DNA of 64,000 nt from Anodontia alba (taxonomy: Eukaryota > Mollusca > Bivalvia > Lucinida > Lucinidae). The translations under genes were made by a program, and so were the position numbers. The notes below the pieces were generated by a model. It ran no database searches and was not told where the DNA came from. It saw only the letters and a list, made by a program, of their open reading frames with translations. Below, in pieces: positions 28,846 through 40,096 of this stretch. Position 1 is the first letter of the stretch, and each line of letters begins with the position of its first letter. The stretch lies in assembly GCA_964016985.1 (NCBI GenBank), contig OZ024826.1, positions 37,861,070 through 37,925,069 of the forward strand, written 5' to 3'.

Positions 28846-29883
28846 TATGTTTGTTATAGGGAGAAATAAATACGATAATCCAAAATACGTCACAATACGC
28901 ATCGCTGAAACTTCTTTGAAACTACTTTGGGACTGTTTCTTGAAGTATCAAATACAATGCAACTGCATTATTTCTGATTAACTTTACCGCTTGAGCGTAG
29001 GCTTCTTTCCAGTCAAATTATCATTATAACGAATTTTGCCATTGTGTCGAGCGTCGTTTTTAAGAGAGCTAACTGTACTAGTTTACGGCAAAGCCTGATA
29101 TCTCAGTGAAGTCTTTTCATCTGTGTCTGTAGTTGTACGTGTACTTTGCGTTGCTGAAACAAACGTTTACTTTAGTATTCGAGATCAAAGAAGCAGCGCA
29201 CACCCAAATCGTACCTTAAACACCTGGTATAATGAGAAAAATGTAAAGGTCATCAATCAGATCAAACACAAGTCGTATATGTATGCGAAACTGGAAGGCC
29301 TGAAACTAGTCTGTAATTCTGACAAATATCATTGGGAAAATCTTTTTCATTCATTACCTTTATTTATGCCCATGTAGACAGAGAAGAAATGCATTGATCC
29401 GATACGTAGGCTATTCTGGGTTTTTTTGCCATTCGTGCAATTCAAAGATATAGTTTTTCCTTGGTGCGGCTTCGTTAGTAGCGACGCAGTACGAGCTTTA
29501 TAACAGAAAATCAATTATCTGCCAGACTAAACAGGGTTATCGGTATGTCTATTTTAACGTAACCCATTTTAGACTGAACAAGAAATTGCCAATTCATAGT
29601 GCTTACTAGATACCTTCAGAAGGACCAAAACATAACGTAATGGACAGACGGACATACGGACGGACTAACAACGGGAAAGCAGTTGGTTAGAAGGGGGGTG
29701 AGGAATTGGGGGGGGGGGGGGAGGAATTGGGGGGGGGGGGGGGAGGAATTAGGGGGGGTGGGTGGCGGTGGTACTGGGTTGGTATAATAAACTCCCCAAC
29801 ACTATATATTGGAAGAGTCGCATTTCAATTTTAAGCATGTGGCTGTGTGATTTAGATATTCTTGGAAAAAATGTGTACATTTT
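28846..29883. other. no gene confirmed; poly-G tracts
   Basis: An 84-residue plus frame at 29123-29377 has no recognisable motif. G-rich runs (29709-29755) are separated by GAGGAATT. Nothing else is assigned. Confidence 0.35.
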
Positions 29884-29970
29884 GCAAACAGTGGAGATCC
29901 TGCGGCGTCTGATCTGGGCCTGCACTGTTTGCCGATTACCCTTTTTGGGCGTGTCCATACTAAAATGGGT
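29884..29970 (+). repeat. HP2 hairpin with left-arm deletion, TP2 right flank
   Basis: GCAAACAGTGGAGATCCTGC jumps to GGCGTCTGATCTGGGCCTGC then ACTGTTTGCC; most of the left stem is deleted. It is followed by CCATACTAAAATGGGTTAAA, a TP2 right end with TTAA. Confidence 0.65.
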
Positions 29971-29982
29971 TAAAAGCATAAA

Positions 29983-29984
<2 letters not shown>

Positions 29985-30044
<60 letters not shown>
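29985..30044 (+). repeat. (AT)n microsatellite
   Basis: About 30 uninterrupted AT units. Confidence 0.98.
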
Positions 30045-30046
<2 letters not shown>

Positions 30047-30164
30047 GTTTGACCAGGGCTAAGATCACCCTGCGCATCCGTTGTCTGATCAGATTCTTCT
30101 CTATCCACTTGAAAAACTCTTGGATGTTTGGCTGCCCACAGACCCCCAAGCGAATATTCTGTAT

Positions 30165-30632
30165 GTAAATCAAATTACCCAGGAAAGGCCATAATCAGGG
30201 AGCACAGCCTTCCCGTGGTACCAAAGAGGAAGAGATGAACATCACGAAAACATGCCTATTTAAATATACTGAAAATTTTACCACCATAAAATGAAATTTT
30301 CAGATAAAAAATTCTAATATTTTTCATATTTCTGCTCAAAACATAGACTGTGGGTATTTGTTAGAACCGCCTCGACGAGGCGGTTCTAACGAGTACCCAC
30401 AATCTATGTTTTTGTGCAGAATTAAGAAAAATAATGTTTACCCCTGTAAACCCCAGTTTTACTATATAAAAGTGGGGTTTAAGGGGGTCAAAATTATATA
30501 GGCATGTTTTCGTGATGGAACTTTCAACAAAAAGTCAATGGCACGTACAAACGAAGAAGACCCGGAACTGGTACAGAAGAACCACCTTGCAACGGTCAGC
30601 AGAAATAGCCAATGGAGGGCCTAAACCAGTTC
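30165..30632 (+). repeat. R12 repeat split by ZT1
   Basis: CCCAGGAAAGGCCATAATCA, GGTACCAAAGAGGAAGAGAT, then ZT1 at 30240-30517, then GGCACGTACAAACGAAGAAG and ACCACCTTGCAACGGTCAGC. Confidence 0.5.
30240..30517 (+). mobile_element. ZT1 hairpin element, copy 11 (near-consensus)
   Basis: CATCACGAAAACATGCCTAT to ATAGGCATGTTTTCGTGATG. Hairpin at about 30336-30412 with tip GCCTCGACGAGGC. Flanks GATGAA / GAACTT show no duplication. Confidence 0.94.
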
Positions 30633-30824
30633 CAATCCCGAAAACATACCTATATAATTTTGACCCCCTTAAACCCCACTGTTATGTAGTAAAACTTGGG
30701 TTTACAGGGGTATACATTATTTGTCTAATTTCTGCTCAAAACATAGATTGTGGGTACTCGTTAGAACCGCCTCGCCGAGGCTGTTCTAACAAGTACCCAC
30801 AATCTATGTTTTGAGCAGAAATGT
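30633..30824 (-). mobile_element. ZT1 element, copy 12, truncated after the hairpin
   Basis: Starts CCCGAAAACATACCTATATA and runs through the hairpin to GTTTTGAGCAGAAATGTG, then leaves the family (CTTCAATTGAATAGGATCTC). The AT-rich third and one terminus are gone. It lies 115 bp from copy 11 in the opposite orientation. Confidence 0.88.
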
Positions 30825-31539
30825 GCTTCAATTGAATAGGATCTCCAATTTACGAGTGAAACATCTGAGGTCAAGGGTGCTGAAACCCTTCTCAAATTAT
30901 GTCCAAAGTATAGGGACTAGGTTTGGAGTAAATTGCTCTTATAACTTCAAAATGCCAACTAGGAAAGGAAAAAAAACTAACTTTTATTGTTCTCATGTAT
31001 TGTATAAAATTTGTCCTGTGAGCTTGACCTTAATATCCCAACAATAGGGACACTATGCATAGGTTTCCTTCTCAAAATACCAATACCAACTCTTTAAACA
31101 GTCAACCTTTTTTTCTCATACACTTATAAATCTAAGATGTGATCTTGAGATCTTGGTTGTTGAATCAAATAAGTCTATAATGTAGGTTTGCTACGAGCGT
31201 ATATACAAGGTTTGAAGTAAATCTCTCTAAAAGTGTCAAAATGCCAGCTATATGGAAGAAACAAACAAAGAAATTTAAACTCTTATTTTTATGCCTAGCA
31301 AACCATAAAAAGAAATGATCCAGATCAGACGTCACAGTTCCATGGTCCCAAATCTTTTAAAGCCGTTGGAGTTCGACTGTATGTCTGCACTATCAACTGA
31401 AAACCAGTCTGAAGGTCAGGCATTGGTGAATTAAGAACTAGCTTCTGTATCTGGCGCTGAGGAAACGTCGAGTAGCATCATGCCTGCTTCTCAGCTTTGC
31501 AATGGAAAAAACTTGACGTAATTTGAGCCGCAATGTGAG
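30825..31539. other. no gene; PG2 terminal fragment
   Basis: CCATGGTCCCAAATCTTTTA then AAGCCGTTGGAGTTCGACTG at about 31340-31378 is a PG2 right-end fragment. A 78-residue open frame at 30811 starts inside ZT1 and has no motif. Confidence 0.4.
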
Positions 31540-31742
31540 GAAACGTACTTTCTGACATGTGTGCCCAACGGAGTCTCAAATCAATCTGCGTATCGGCGCA
31601 ATCTGATCAGAGTCTTCGTTCTCTGCATGAAGAAACTTTCCATCCTTGGTTATCCAAAATGCACCCAGTGAAGATTCTGATCAGACTGATCTGAATCTTC
31701 GCTGGGTGCACATGTCCGAAGGTTCGTTGTCGGACGTTTCGG
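31540..31742 (+). mobile_element. HP4 element
   Basis: GGAAACGTACTTTCTGACAT, GTGTGCCCAACGGAGTCTCA, two hairpins (CAATCTGCG.../CGCAATCTGATCAG; GTGAAGATTCTGATCAGAC / GATCTGAATCTTCGCTGGG), and GTGCACATGTCCGAAGGTTC. Collinear with 1946-2150. Confidence 0.65.
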
Positions 31743-31947
31743 CTCATTTATAGTCTGTTGCATACTGAACCAGTCTTTGATTCATTACATCGCTGGTGAA
31801 GGAAACAGGTATAAGCACCCACTTCAATCATTATGATTTATGATGTCTAGAACTTATGAAACAAAGCACAATGCACACATTTATTTGGGAATTCAGAAAG
31901 GAATAGGCATTACGTTAAATGCTGTTTTACAACTTCCTGATCAGGGA

Positions 31948-32045
31948 TATCTGTCTGTCTGCCTGCATATCTGTCTGTCTCTCTCTGTCCGTCTCTCTTG
32001 CTCTCTGTCTATTTCTCCGTGTCTCCCTCCGTGCCTGTCTGTCTC
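31948..32045 (+). repeat. (CTGT)n-rich degenerate microsatellite
   Basis: CTGTCTGTCTGCCTGC...CTCTCTCTGTCCGTCTC; open frames across it are Leu/Ser/Cys-rich artefacts. Confidence 0.9.
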
Positions 32046-33132
32046 AGGAGACCATGAGTTATACTTTTAGTATAGGTCCCAAAGAGCACAGGTCCATGGT
32101 CAGTTTAAGGGAAGTCGGTTTTTAAATACCATATTTTTGTTTATAGAAAGTCTTTTGTACGACGCAAGCAATGTAGATACAAATCAGGTCTCGCGTTCTG
32201 TAGTATCAATGGGATTGTAGATATTATAAACGGATGAATGCAATGTGTATTTAATTTACTAATTTAAAGAGGAACGCAACTTTGAAAGGTATTGTGCTTT
32301 AAAGTAAAGGACTTTACAAACAATGAATTTTGACAAAAAAATCAAAATCGATAGAAAATTAAGCAAGTTATAGACAATTGAATATCTTAACTTTGGTGGA
32401 ATGGGCGCCGCCATTTTGAATATTTAATGAGGTTTCATAAAAATGAAAATTCGTTTCATAAAGGTAGTTATTCTCATAAAGTTGGTTTATTTGGGGGAGG
32501 GGGGCGTGGGAGGGCGGGGGAATGATTGCTTGTCGCTAGAATTAAAAAGTTATAAAAATCTGTAGCAAAATTATTCTTAAAAACCCTTTATGATTTGGTT
32601 TTGCATACTTAATTTGGGCTGTGTGACGTCACAAAGTCTACAATATGGCGGCATCCTTGACAGCCATTTTAAAACCACCATGACTTCTTTATTTTTAGGC
32701 CGATTGTGAAAACTCTGGCATCAAAATTAATGGCACTTTACTCAAAGATATACTTACAACTTATATTAGGTTTCCCTTAAAACTATAGAAATAATGTAAG
32801 CTAAATACTATATATTCTTTTGAAGACCTCTAAGTATTATTTATAGTTTATGTGGAGAATTTACACAATATAATTTAAGCAACAAAGGGAGCTCAAAACT
32901 TTGCTGGTTAATTTCCCCAAGTAAACTCTTAAGTTACAGATAAGGCAACTTATTCAATCAGTAAGTTACCAATACGCTAATAAGTTACCGAAATTATCAA
33001 GAAAATGCATCAAATGTAACGTTGTTACGGTCGACGTCATGACGTTATGCGCGAGTGACCAAGTGTTATGTAACGCGTGATCGTATCATTTTAATGATAT
33101 GACGCTATCCGCTGAATAACAGCGCCATAAGG
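32046..33132. other. no feature recognised; single-copy-looking sequence
   Basis: No member of the recurrent families is seen. A G-rich stretch lies at 32493-32520. This is one of the longest stretches free of recognisable repeats and could include intronic or regulatory sequence, but nothing specific is supported. Confidence 0.4.
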
Positions 33133-33344
33133 GTCGCGCCATGCGAAAACGTGCATATGCGGACAGCGAAGGCCCAGATCAGCCTGCGCATCTGCGCAGG
33201 CTGACCAGGGCCTTTGCTGTCCGCTTACAGAATCACTGCCTACTACAAAACGTATCAATGGATAGAAAAATGCGGACACGTGTGTTGAATCTGAATCTGT
33301 GCGTTTTGCGCATGCTCGAAGACACCTTTTCGCTTGGCGCGGCC
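33133..33344 (+). mobile_element. HP3 hairpin element (near-consensus)
   Basis: GTCGCGCCATGCGAAAACGT to TTTTCGCTTGGCGCGGCC. The hairpin at about 33158-33223 pairs GCGGACAGCGAAGGCCCAG with CAGGGCCTTTGCTGTCCGC around CAGCCTGCGCATCTGCGCAG then GCTG. Confidence 0.8.
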
Positions 33345-33452
33345 AATATTATAAAATCAATTAAGTTTCTAATGCTAACTTGTTATTTGCGAAAGTCTTC
33401 AATAGAAACACCATGTGATGTCAAACCTAATATTCAATTATGGTTCCTTTAA

Positions 33453-33647
33453 CCTTACAGTCTCTATGGACAAATTCAGCAAACTGATAATATTTTTTAT
33501 TTTCCCAGAAAATAGCCATTGCCATTTCATGCAAATTGTCTCCTTAGGAGGCAGTTTGCATGAGCTGTCAAAACCTATTTCCTGAAAAAAAAAAGAACAC
33601 TATTCTAAAATGTCATCTGCTGTAAACGTTTCCCAGCATGCTAAGAG
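33453..33647. mobile_element. TP1 (TTAA) hairpin element
   Basis: TTAA at 33449-33452 and 33648-33651. Ends CCTTACAGTCTCTATGG and CCCAGCATGCTAAGAG. Hairpin TGCAAATTGTCTCCTTAGGA then GGCAGTTTGCA. Confidence 0.75.
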
Positions 33648-33964
33648 TTAAAATAAGTCTAATATTGCATTAAGTCTGGACTGGATTGATTTAAGTAGCT
33701 GTTTGAAATCCATTTAGAGGAGCATAATATCCGAAGCGTGTCATTTTACATTCAAATGAAATAAATCTGCCATAAAGACTAGACGTATTGATCCTAAAAA
33801 CACCATTCTGGAGACATGCTGGCAAATGCTCTGCTACCGTAGACGATTTACTGATGGATTCCACATTAGATGCTTCGATAGCGGCATTTCATAGTTTGCA
33901 ACTCTATTGTTTGAACCATTCCAGGTCATACTGGTAATGACATAATGCTGATGTAGGTCATTTT

Positions 33965-34168
33965 GGGCCGCGCCATGCCAACAGCGAAGGTCCAGATCAG
34001 CCTGCGCATTCGCACAGGCTGATCAGGGCGTTCGCTGTCCGAAAACAGAATCATTGGATACTATAGAATGTTTCAATGGACAGCAAATGCCCAGATGATA
34101 CTGCGCATGTGCAGGATAATGTGAATATCTTGCGCATGCTCGAAGGCACTTTTTCACTTAACGCCGCC
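33965..34168 (+). mobile_element. HP3 hairpin element, left deletion
   Basis: GGGCCGCGCCATGCC runs straight into AACAGCGAAGGTCCAGATCA; about 20 bases between terminus and hairpin are lost. Right side CGCATGCTCGAAGGCACTTT ... ACGCCGCC. Confidence 0.75.
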
Positions 34169-34218
34169 AATAAATGACCAAGAAAACTTGGTCATATCGT
34201 ATTTACCCTAAGCATTCT

Positions 34219-34455
34219 GGGCCCACTTGTTCAGAGCATCGTTAGTTTAATGAGCTCGTTAGTGGTCAAAATGTTATCCAGTAAGTACAATATCTAAGTC
34301 AGGTATTTTTGCTGAAAAAATGTGAGTAGCTTTTGCAAATGCAAAAGCTACTCACATTTTTCCAGCAAAAATATTAGCGTATATGCCATATTTAATGATC
34401 AAAGTTTTAACGATACGTTAACTAACGACATCGTTAGTTTTGAACAGCTGGGCCC
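34219..34455. mobile_element. GGGCCC-terminal hairpin element
   Basis: Ends GGGCCCACTTGTTCAGAGCA then TCGTTAGTT, and inverted AACTAACGACATCGTTAGTT then TTGAACAGCTGGGCCC. A perfect central hairpin (GTGAGTAGCTTTTGCA / TGCAAAAGCTACTCAC) sits at about 34321-34360. The target duplication is not clear, so superfamily is left open. Confidence 0.75.
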
Positions 34456-34477
34456 TTATAGATAGGCCTGAGAAAAA

Positions 34478-34540
34478 AGTATTGATCCTGATCAGACGCC
34501 TGATCAGACGCTGATCAAAGTCTACATTGCTTGCCAACTT
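34478..34540. repeat. rearranged HP2 remnant
   Basis: GATCCTGATCAGACGCC is repeated as TGATCAGACGCTGATCAAAG, then TCTACATTGCTTGCC; an HP2 hairpin with a shuffled tip. Confidence 0.6.
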
Positions 34541-35419
34541 CTCATCATGTACTTTTAAGCACAATTAAAGGTAATCAAATGGAGTTGATCAAAATTTAGT
34601 ACAGTCTGATTTTAGAGTCTACCTTTGAACCCGGATAGAAATCAGGGGGATTACCTCGTAATTGTGTCAAAGTGAATTTGTTCCCACGACACAGCTGGAA
34701 CCTCTCGAGGTAATGATAACATCAAACGTTTGGTAAACATAGGTTTGTGCGCTGTCGTTTTTTTTTAAAATGTATTTTAGAAGAACGAGCGAATTACTCA
34801 GAATCCGGCAATGCTATTGCATGTAAATATGACTGAACTGTCTATGCAGGCCAAACAAAACATTTAACAATGTATAATTTGGAGAGGACGACCGCCACCA
34901 AATCGACCATGGATCTGCATTTTCTCAGTATTTTGACATCACAGACAAATGTAATATTTTGTCAAATTTAGACGAGCGTGAGAGGATTTAACGCTCAGCC
35001 TAATAACCTTAACCTACAATTTATCATTGTGACGTAAAAACAAATAACCAAAACTTTCACCATGAAGAAATATCGCCAAAATTCTCAGGGTGTTGCTCCC
35101 AGACTATCGAGGTTGCTCCAACACTGTCATGATAGTTCCAACGAGTTCACTGTGCTTTTAATTTGGATCTGTATCAATAAAAAACTTAAATCATTTAATG
35201 GTTTACATTGCTTCACCTTCAGACAATGCTTGCTTGGTAAACTATATTTGTGCTGTGAACATGATAAATGTTTGAAAAGAACTTGTCTTTATTAGGGGAT
35301 TTCAGTCTCAGTATGAAAACAATTTTGATGGGTTTTTACTAGCGAGTCTTTTACTGTTATACAATGGTTTTATTAGACCTGTACACAGGCTTTTAAAATG
35401 TGGAGAGGGATTGCTTGGT

Positions 35420-35699
35420 CATCACGAAAACATACCTATATAATTTTGACCGCCTCAAACCCGACTTTTATATAGTATAACTGGGGTTTACAGTGGTATA
35501 GATTATTTTTCTTATTTCTGCTCAAAAACATAGATTGTGGGTACTCGTTAGAACCGCCTCGATGAGGCGGTTCTAACGAGTACCCACCATCTATGTTTTG
35601 AGCAGAAATATGAAAAAATATCAGAGTTTTTTATCTGTAAATTTTCAGTTTTTGGTGGTGAAATTTTCAATATATTTGAATAGGCGTGTTTTCGTAATG
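35420..35699 (-). mobile_element. ZT1 hairpin element, copy 13
   Basis: CATCACGAAAACATACCTAT to GGCGTGTTTTCGTAATG; tip GCCTCGATGAGGC. It lies inside the long-inverted-end element. Confidence 0.94.
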
Positions 35700-36059
35700 T
35701 TATTTTGAAAAGGTGGATGCAAATCCCTTAAAACAGTTGAGTTTTTGGATGAAACTCGGGAATTAACTGTGCTTTTTGTAAAACATCTGATTGCTTGAGA
35801 GTATTCCTGCACTTCACCCTCCTACGGGCTGTTTTTTGCATGCAAAACGTTTAAGCATAGATTGTATTTTTACTGAGATGCGCCAGCTTCAACGTTAGAT
35901 ATCTTAAGTGACTGTCAAAGGTTCCCTTGGAACCCTAATGTATGCAAAAAAATAATCTGATTCATAATATTTTTAGTTTTTCAGATTGGACTGTATAAAG
36001 GAAAGGTTTGTCATTGCCATTCAAAAAGTATTGCCATCTTGCATACAACTAAATTGTAG

Positions 36060-36350
36060 CATTACGAAAACGCGCCTATTCAAATATATAGAAAATTTTA
36101 CCTGAAAAAAAAACTAAAAATTTTCAGATAAAATCTCTGACATTTTTTATATTTCTGCTAAAAAAACATAGATTGTGGGTACTTGTTAGAACCGCCTCGC
36201 CCGCCGAGGCGGTTCTAATGAGTACCCACAATCTATGTTTTTTGAGCAGAAATAAGAAAAAAATAATGTATATCCCTGTGAACCCCAGTTTTTACCATAT
36301 AAAAAAGGGGTTTAGAGGGGTCGAAATTATATAGGAACGTTTTCGTGATG
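36060..36350 (+). mobile_element. ZT1 hairpin element, copy 14, enlarged tip
   Basis: CATTACGAAAACGCGCCTAT to GGAACGTTTTCGTGATG. The tip is GCCTCGCCCGCCGAGGC, four bases longer than usual, as if a CGCC step had been duplicated at the hairpin end. Confidence 0.93.
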
Positions 36351-37034
36351 AGAAATGTCATTTCTCCAGTGTGTATTCTGCGTGCATCTTCAACCACTTT
36401 TCAAGTCGCTAAAGAAAAGTACACCCTGTCTACAAAAGGCCAAGGGAAGAGTTTACAGTGTAACACAATCTAAGTTCCCTTTTAAATTTCCATTAGTATC
36501 TGGGCTAAAATGTATATTTCTGTTATCGCTAATATTTATTGTGGAAGCAAGAATACCGCGAAAACCGATACGAAGCTTAAAATACAATGACTCGTCAAAG
36601 TTAAAAAGAGTCGTGTTGTATTGCTCATTCAATGAACCAATGTAATCCCGGCATCGGAAAGTTAGTCTGGTGCAGAAAGACAAGTCATGGCTCGAGAAAT
36701 GACATTTGTTCGAATGTAACGTCAGAATAGTCTGGCGTTAGGGCGTTCTCCATGGGTTGTTTACCGGATTCATGAATGAACCATCAAGCATTGAGAGTGT
36801 ACGATTTTGAATGCATGCAGACCAAGAACATCCAGTTGTGATCTTTATTAACAACGAAATCCATCTTTTATTTTGCAGGGTACGACTTTTATGCCTTTTC
36901 TTGAAAAATGCAAGTGCCATTTTTATTTATTTTAGTTTTTTTAAAAAAGTACGTAAAGTTTCTGGAGTTGGTTTCTTAAGTCTTGTGGCTCAGGAAAAGA
37001 AAATGATTTTTTGACCATTTATGAAACAAAGAAA
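36351..37034. other. interior of the long-inverted-end element; open frames without recognised domain
   Basis: Overlapping frames of 96 residues (36355-36645, plus) and 76 residues (36453-36683, minus) plus a 67-residue frame at 36811. None contains a DDE/DDD signature that I recognise. The plus frame has a hydrophobic stretch (IFLLSLIFIVEA). They may be remnants of a transposase or chance. Confidence 0.25.
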
Positions 37035-37625
37035 AATAAGTGTTTATTGCCACTGTGAACCCGTTGGAACGAGCACGATAGTGTTGGAGCTACCGCAATA
37101 GTCTCGGAGTAACACGCCAGAAAATTTTGGCATTATTTCTTTATGATGAAAGTTTTGGATATTCTTTCATGTCGCAGTCATAAATTGTAGGTCAAGCTTA
37201 TCAGGATGAGCGTAAAATCCTTTCATTTTCGTCAAATTTTTCTCGTGATTTGTATGTGATATCACAACACTGAGGAGATGCAGATCCGTGGTCGATTTGG
37301 TGATGGTCATCTACTCCAAATTTTACTCTGTTAAAATCGTGTTAGGGCTGCATAAAAAGTTACATGGAATAGCATTGCCAGAATTCTGATAAAATTCACT
37401 CTTTCTTCAAAAATAAATTACTAAATGACAGAGCGCCTATCTTTGGTCAACAAAAGTTTTGATGTTGCCACTACATCGAGAGGTTCCGGGTGTGGCGTGG
37501 GAACAAATTCTCGTTGACACAATTTCGAGGTAGTTCCGATGATTTCAACACGTGTGTGTATAGGTACAAGGTACTTTCCAAATTATTTCTACTTTTAAAA
37601 TAGTGTAATGGCGTCTTAGTCTTAA

Positions 37626-37773
37626 CACTGACCATGCTATCATATTTTTCTTAGTTTTCTTACAAAATAGGATCTGACACTTCATGCAAAGTGTCAAATA
37701 CTACTTTCTAGGAATAATACGAAACAGAAAGAGCAAAATATCGTGTCGAATTTTTCATGCAGTGTGCAAAGTG
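37626..37773. mobile_element. TP1-like element, shortened hairpin
   Basis: TTAA at 37622-37625 and 37774-37777. The hairpin is reduced to GACACTTCATGCAAAGTGTC, a short palindrome lacking the usual TCTCC tip. Confidence 0.6.
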
Positions 37774-37952
37774 TTAAATTGTGCGAGTGGTTGCATGCCA
37801 CTGACAAGCTGCTAAAAGCTCGTCTTTCAGTACCCAGTTAATAAGAGAAAAAAAAAACACAAATATCTTTTTCACCTGGCAAAGTAATTACACCTGAAAT
37901 GATGGCAAAACTGTCTGCACGTCATGCAAATTTGTATTGGATCTGACTTTAA

Positions 37953-38172
37953 CCTATTTATACGAAGCGCCCATAAAAAGGACATTGGCAAACAGTGTAG
38001 ACCCAGATCAGACGCCGCAGAACGCGGCGTCTGATCAGGGTCTACACTGTTTGCATTTAACATAGGAATTTCTAAAAAGCATGGTAATAATATATAGGTA
38101 CTACCAGACACCCCTTATATTGGAAATGGACCGGTCCGAATAGTGACGGTAGAATTCATTCTGCACATTGGG
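37953..38172. mobile_element. TP2 (TTAA) element with perfect HP2 hairpin
   Basis: TTAA at 37949-37952 and 38173-38176. Ends CCTATTTATACGAAGCGCCC and CTGCACATTGGG. HP2 at 37989-38055 pairs GCAAACAGTGTAGACCCAGA with GGGTCTACACTGTTTGC around GACGCCGCAGAACGCGGCGTC with one internal mismatch. Collinear with 49334-49533. Confidence 0.78.
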
Positions 38173-38176
38173 TTAA

Positions 38177-38973
38177 ATTGCCCTATTATTCTAAGGCTGA
38201 ATAATCAATTTACTGCATAGTGTCACAGGTTATCCTTAAAATAAACACCTGTCCATACTTTAACCTACTTATGCCGGTCAGACCCTTCTGCCTCTACACT
38301 TTGACTCGGACCTAATAATATTGGGTCCAAAACTTTGAACTGGTCAAATTTGAGCTGGTCAATTTCCTGCAGAAAGAGTGTTTGATTAGTTATTTTTCCC
38401 TTTTATGACACGCTAAGTATTAATGGTTTAATGAGAATTGACACATTGAGGTAACATTGTCTAAATTATTTTCTCTCCTTCTGAAAACGGGTCTGTTCGA
38501 ACAGGAGAAAAAATTCTCCCTTTGATAGATCCTTTTTAGATGGGGTTTAATAGTTTACAAAGCAAACCGGAAAGGTTTCTCTTATGCAAAATGGCATAGT
38601 TCCATTGACTTAAACGGCCTACATACATACATTAGCCACATCTGTTCATGGTTATGACAAGCTATACAAATCTTGAAATGTAATCAGTTTTGCTCAGAAT
38701 TTTTTGTCCAATATCTCGGGTAAATTGTTAGTGTATGTTGCATAACCGCTTCGGTAAATGCATCTTACAAATGCTAAGTGATAATCTTTGGCATGTGCAA
38801 TATACTATGATAGAAAATAATTGCCAAAACAGAAGTCGGAACATATCTATCAAATTGAAGATAATACTGCTCAACATTTATATAATGGTTGCAATGTTTT
38901 CCTTTGTATACGTTTTGTCTGAGCTTGAAAGAGTCTAAATTATGTTATCGTTTTTTTTTATTTGAATTGATAA

Positions 38974-39012
<39 letters not shown>

Positions 39013-39409
39013 AAGGAGCATAAACATTATACTTTATTGTCTTGTGATGCCCGTTCCTTTCCTCTGGATAATATTTTTCAATATATGATAATCTACACTA
39101 AAATTTATGGTAAGTGACATGGCTTTAATTCTGAATTTCCCTTTTATGGCTGACGACGTTCTTGTCCCTTGTGCTACATTTTCTGATGTACATAGTTATC
39201 AATTAAGTCATTTTGTTAACCCAATTGTTGTTGGTACTTTTGCTTTCGCATGACTGCGAGACGGGCCTCATACTAAACGATTTCCTACTTGCATATGCAA
39301 TAGGACTTTTCTTACCTTCTCCTTCATCAATCTATTACACTAGGTTGGCGTCTGAATATTGTTGCCGATCGAGGAAAACTAGTTCAAGCCCTCAGTAATT
39401 GTTTCTACT
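38177..39409. other. no gene; (AAT)n tract
   Basis: An (AAT)n run is at 38970-39012. No recurrent family or protein motif is seen elsewhere in the stretch. Confidence 0.45.
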
Positions 39410-39532
39410 GACCGTTCCAAGGCAATTTCTCTGTTGCATTTCCTTTTGCTTGTATGTTGTTTATTGCTGTTGTACCACTATGACTTGTAAATGTTTATTC
39501 CTCGTCTCTTCTGCATATGTTGCCTTATTAAG

Positions 39533-39764
39533 CATTATAAAAACAAGCCTATTCAAATGTATTGAAAATTTTACAACCAAAAAACGGAAAATTTTCAGAT
39601 AAAAATTCTGATATTTTTTTTTATATTTCTGCTCAAAACATAGTTTGTGGGTACTCGTTAGAACCGCCTCGCCGAGACGGTTCTAACGAGTACCCATAAT
39701 CTATGTTTTTGAGCAGAAATAAAAAAAAATAATGTATACCTCTGTAAATTCCAGTTTTACTTTA
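39533..39764 (+). mobile_element. ZT1 element, copy 15a (right end lost)
   Basis: CATTATAAAAACAAGCCTAT through the hairpin (tip GCCTCGCCGAGAC) to CCAGTTTTACTTTA, then the duplicated flank. Confidence 0.92.
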
Positions 39765-39818
39765 TATGACTTGTAAATGTTTATTCCTCGTCTCTTCTGC
39801 ATATGGTGCCTTATTAAG

Positions 39819-40096
39819 CATTATGAAAACACGCCTATTCAAATGTATTGAAAATTTTACAACCAAAAAACGGAAAAATTTCAGATAAAAATTCTCATAT
39901 TTTTTTATATTTCTGCTCAAAACATAGATTGTGGGTACTCGTTAGAACCGCCTCGCCGAGGCGGTTCTAACGAGTACCATAATCTATGTTTTTGAGCAGA
40001 AATAAGAAAAAATAATGTATACCCCTGTAAACTCGTTTTAATGTATAAAAGTGAGGTTGAAGGGGGTCAAAATAATAAAGGCGTGTTTTCGTAATG
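39819..40096 (+). mobile_element. ZT1 element, copy 15b (complete)
   Basis: CATTATGAAAACACGCCTAT to GGCGTGTTTTCGTAATG; hairpin at about 39918-39995 with tip GCCTCGCCGAGGC and one lost C (GAGTACCATAATC). Confidence 0.93.

Larger units (their letters stand above)
34635..37560. mobile_element. 2.9-kb element with about 0.5-kb inverted ends
   Basis: 34635-35165 and 37035-37560 are diverged inverted copies. Matching landmarks: ATTACCTCGTAATTGTGTCA with the inverse of TGACACAATTTCGAGGTAGT; GAACCTCTCGAGGTAATG with CTACATCGAGAGGTTCC; ACCAAATCGACCATGGATCT with AGATCCGTGGTCGATTTGGT; and GGTTGCTCCAACACTGTC with GATAGTGTTGGAGCTACC. The interior holds two ZT1 copies in opposite orientation and 35165-35419, 35700-36059 and 36351-37030, where no known transposase domain is recognised. 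Very long TIRs occur in Mutator-like and foldback elements. Exact ends and target duplication are unresolved. Confidence 0.75.
39479..40096 (+). repeat. 286-bp tandem duplication containing ZT1 and its flank
   Basis: TATGACTTGTAAATGTTTAT, TCCTCGTCTCTTCTGCATAT and CCTTATTAAGCATTAT at 39479-39536 recur at 39765-39822. Each is followed by a ZT1. The first ZT1 is cut where the second flank begins, so flank plus partial ZT1 was duplicated as a block. Confidence 0.92.

Noticed and set aside
31840..32125. Leu/Ser/Cys-rich frames suggesting a membrane protein
   Set aside because: They come from the degenerate CTGT microsatellite.
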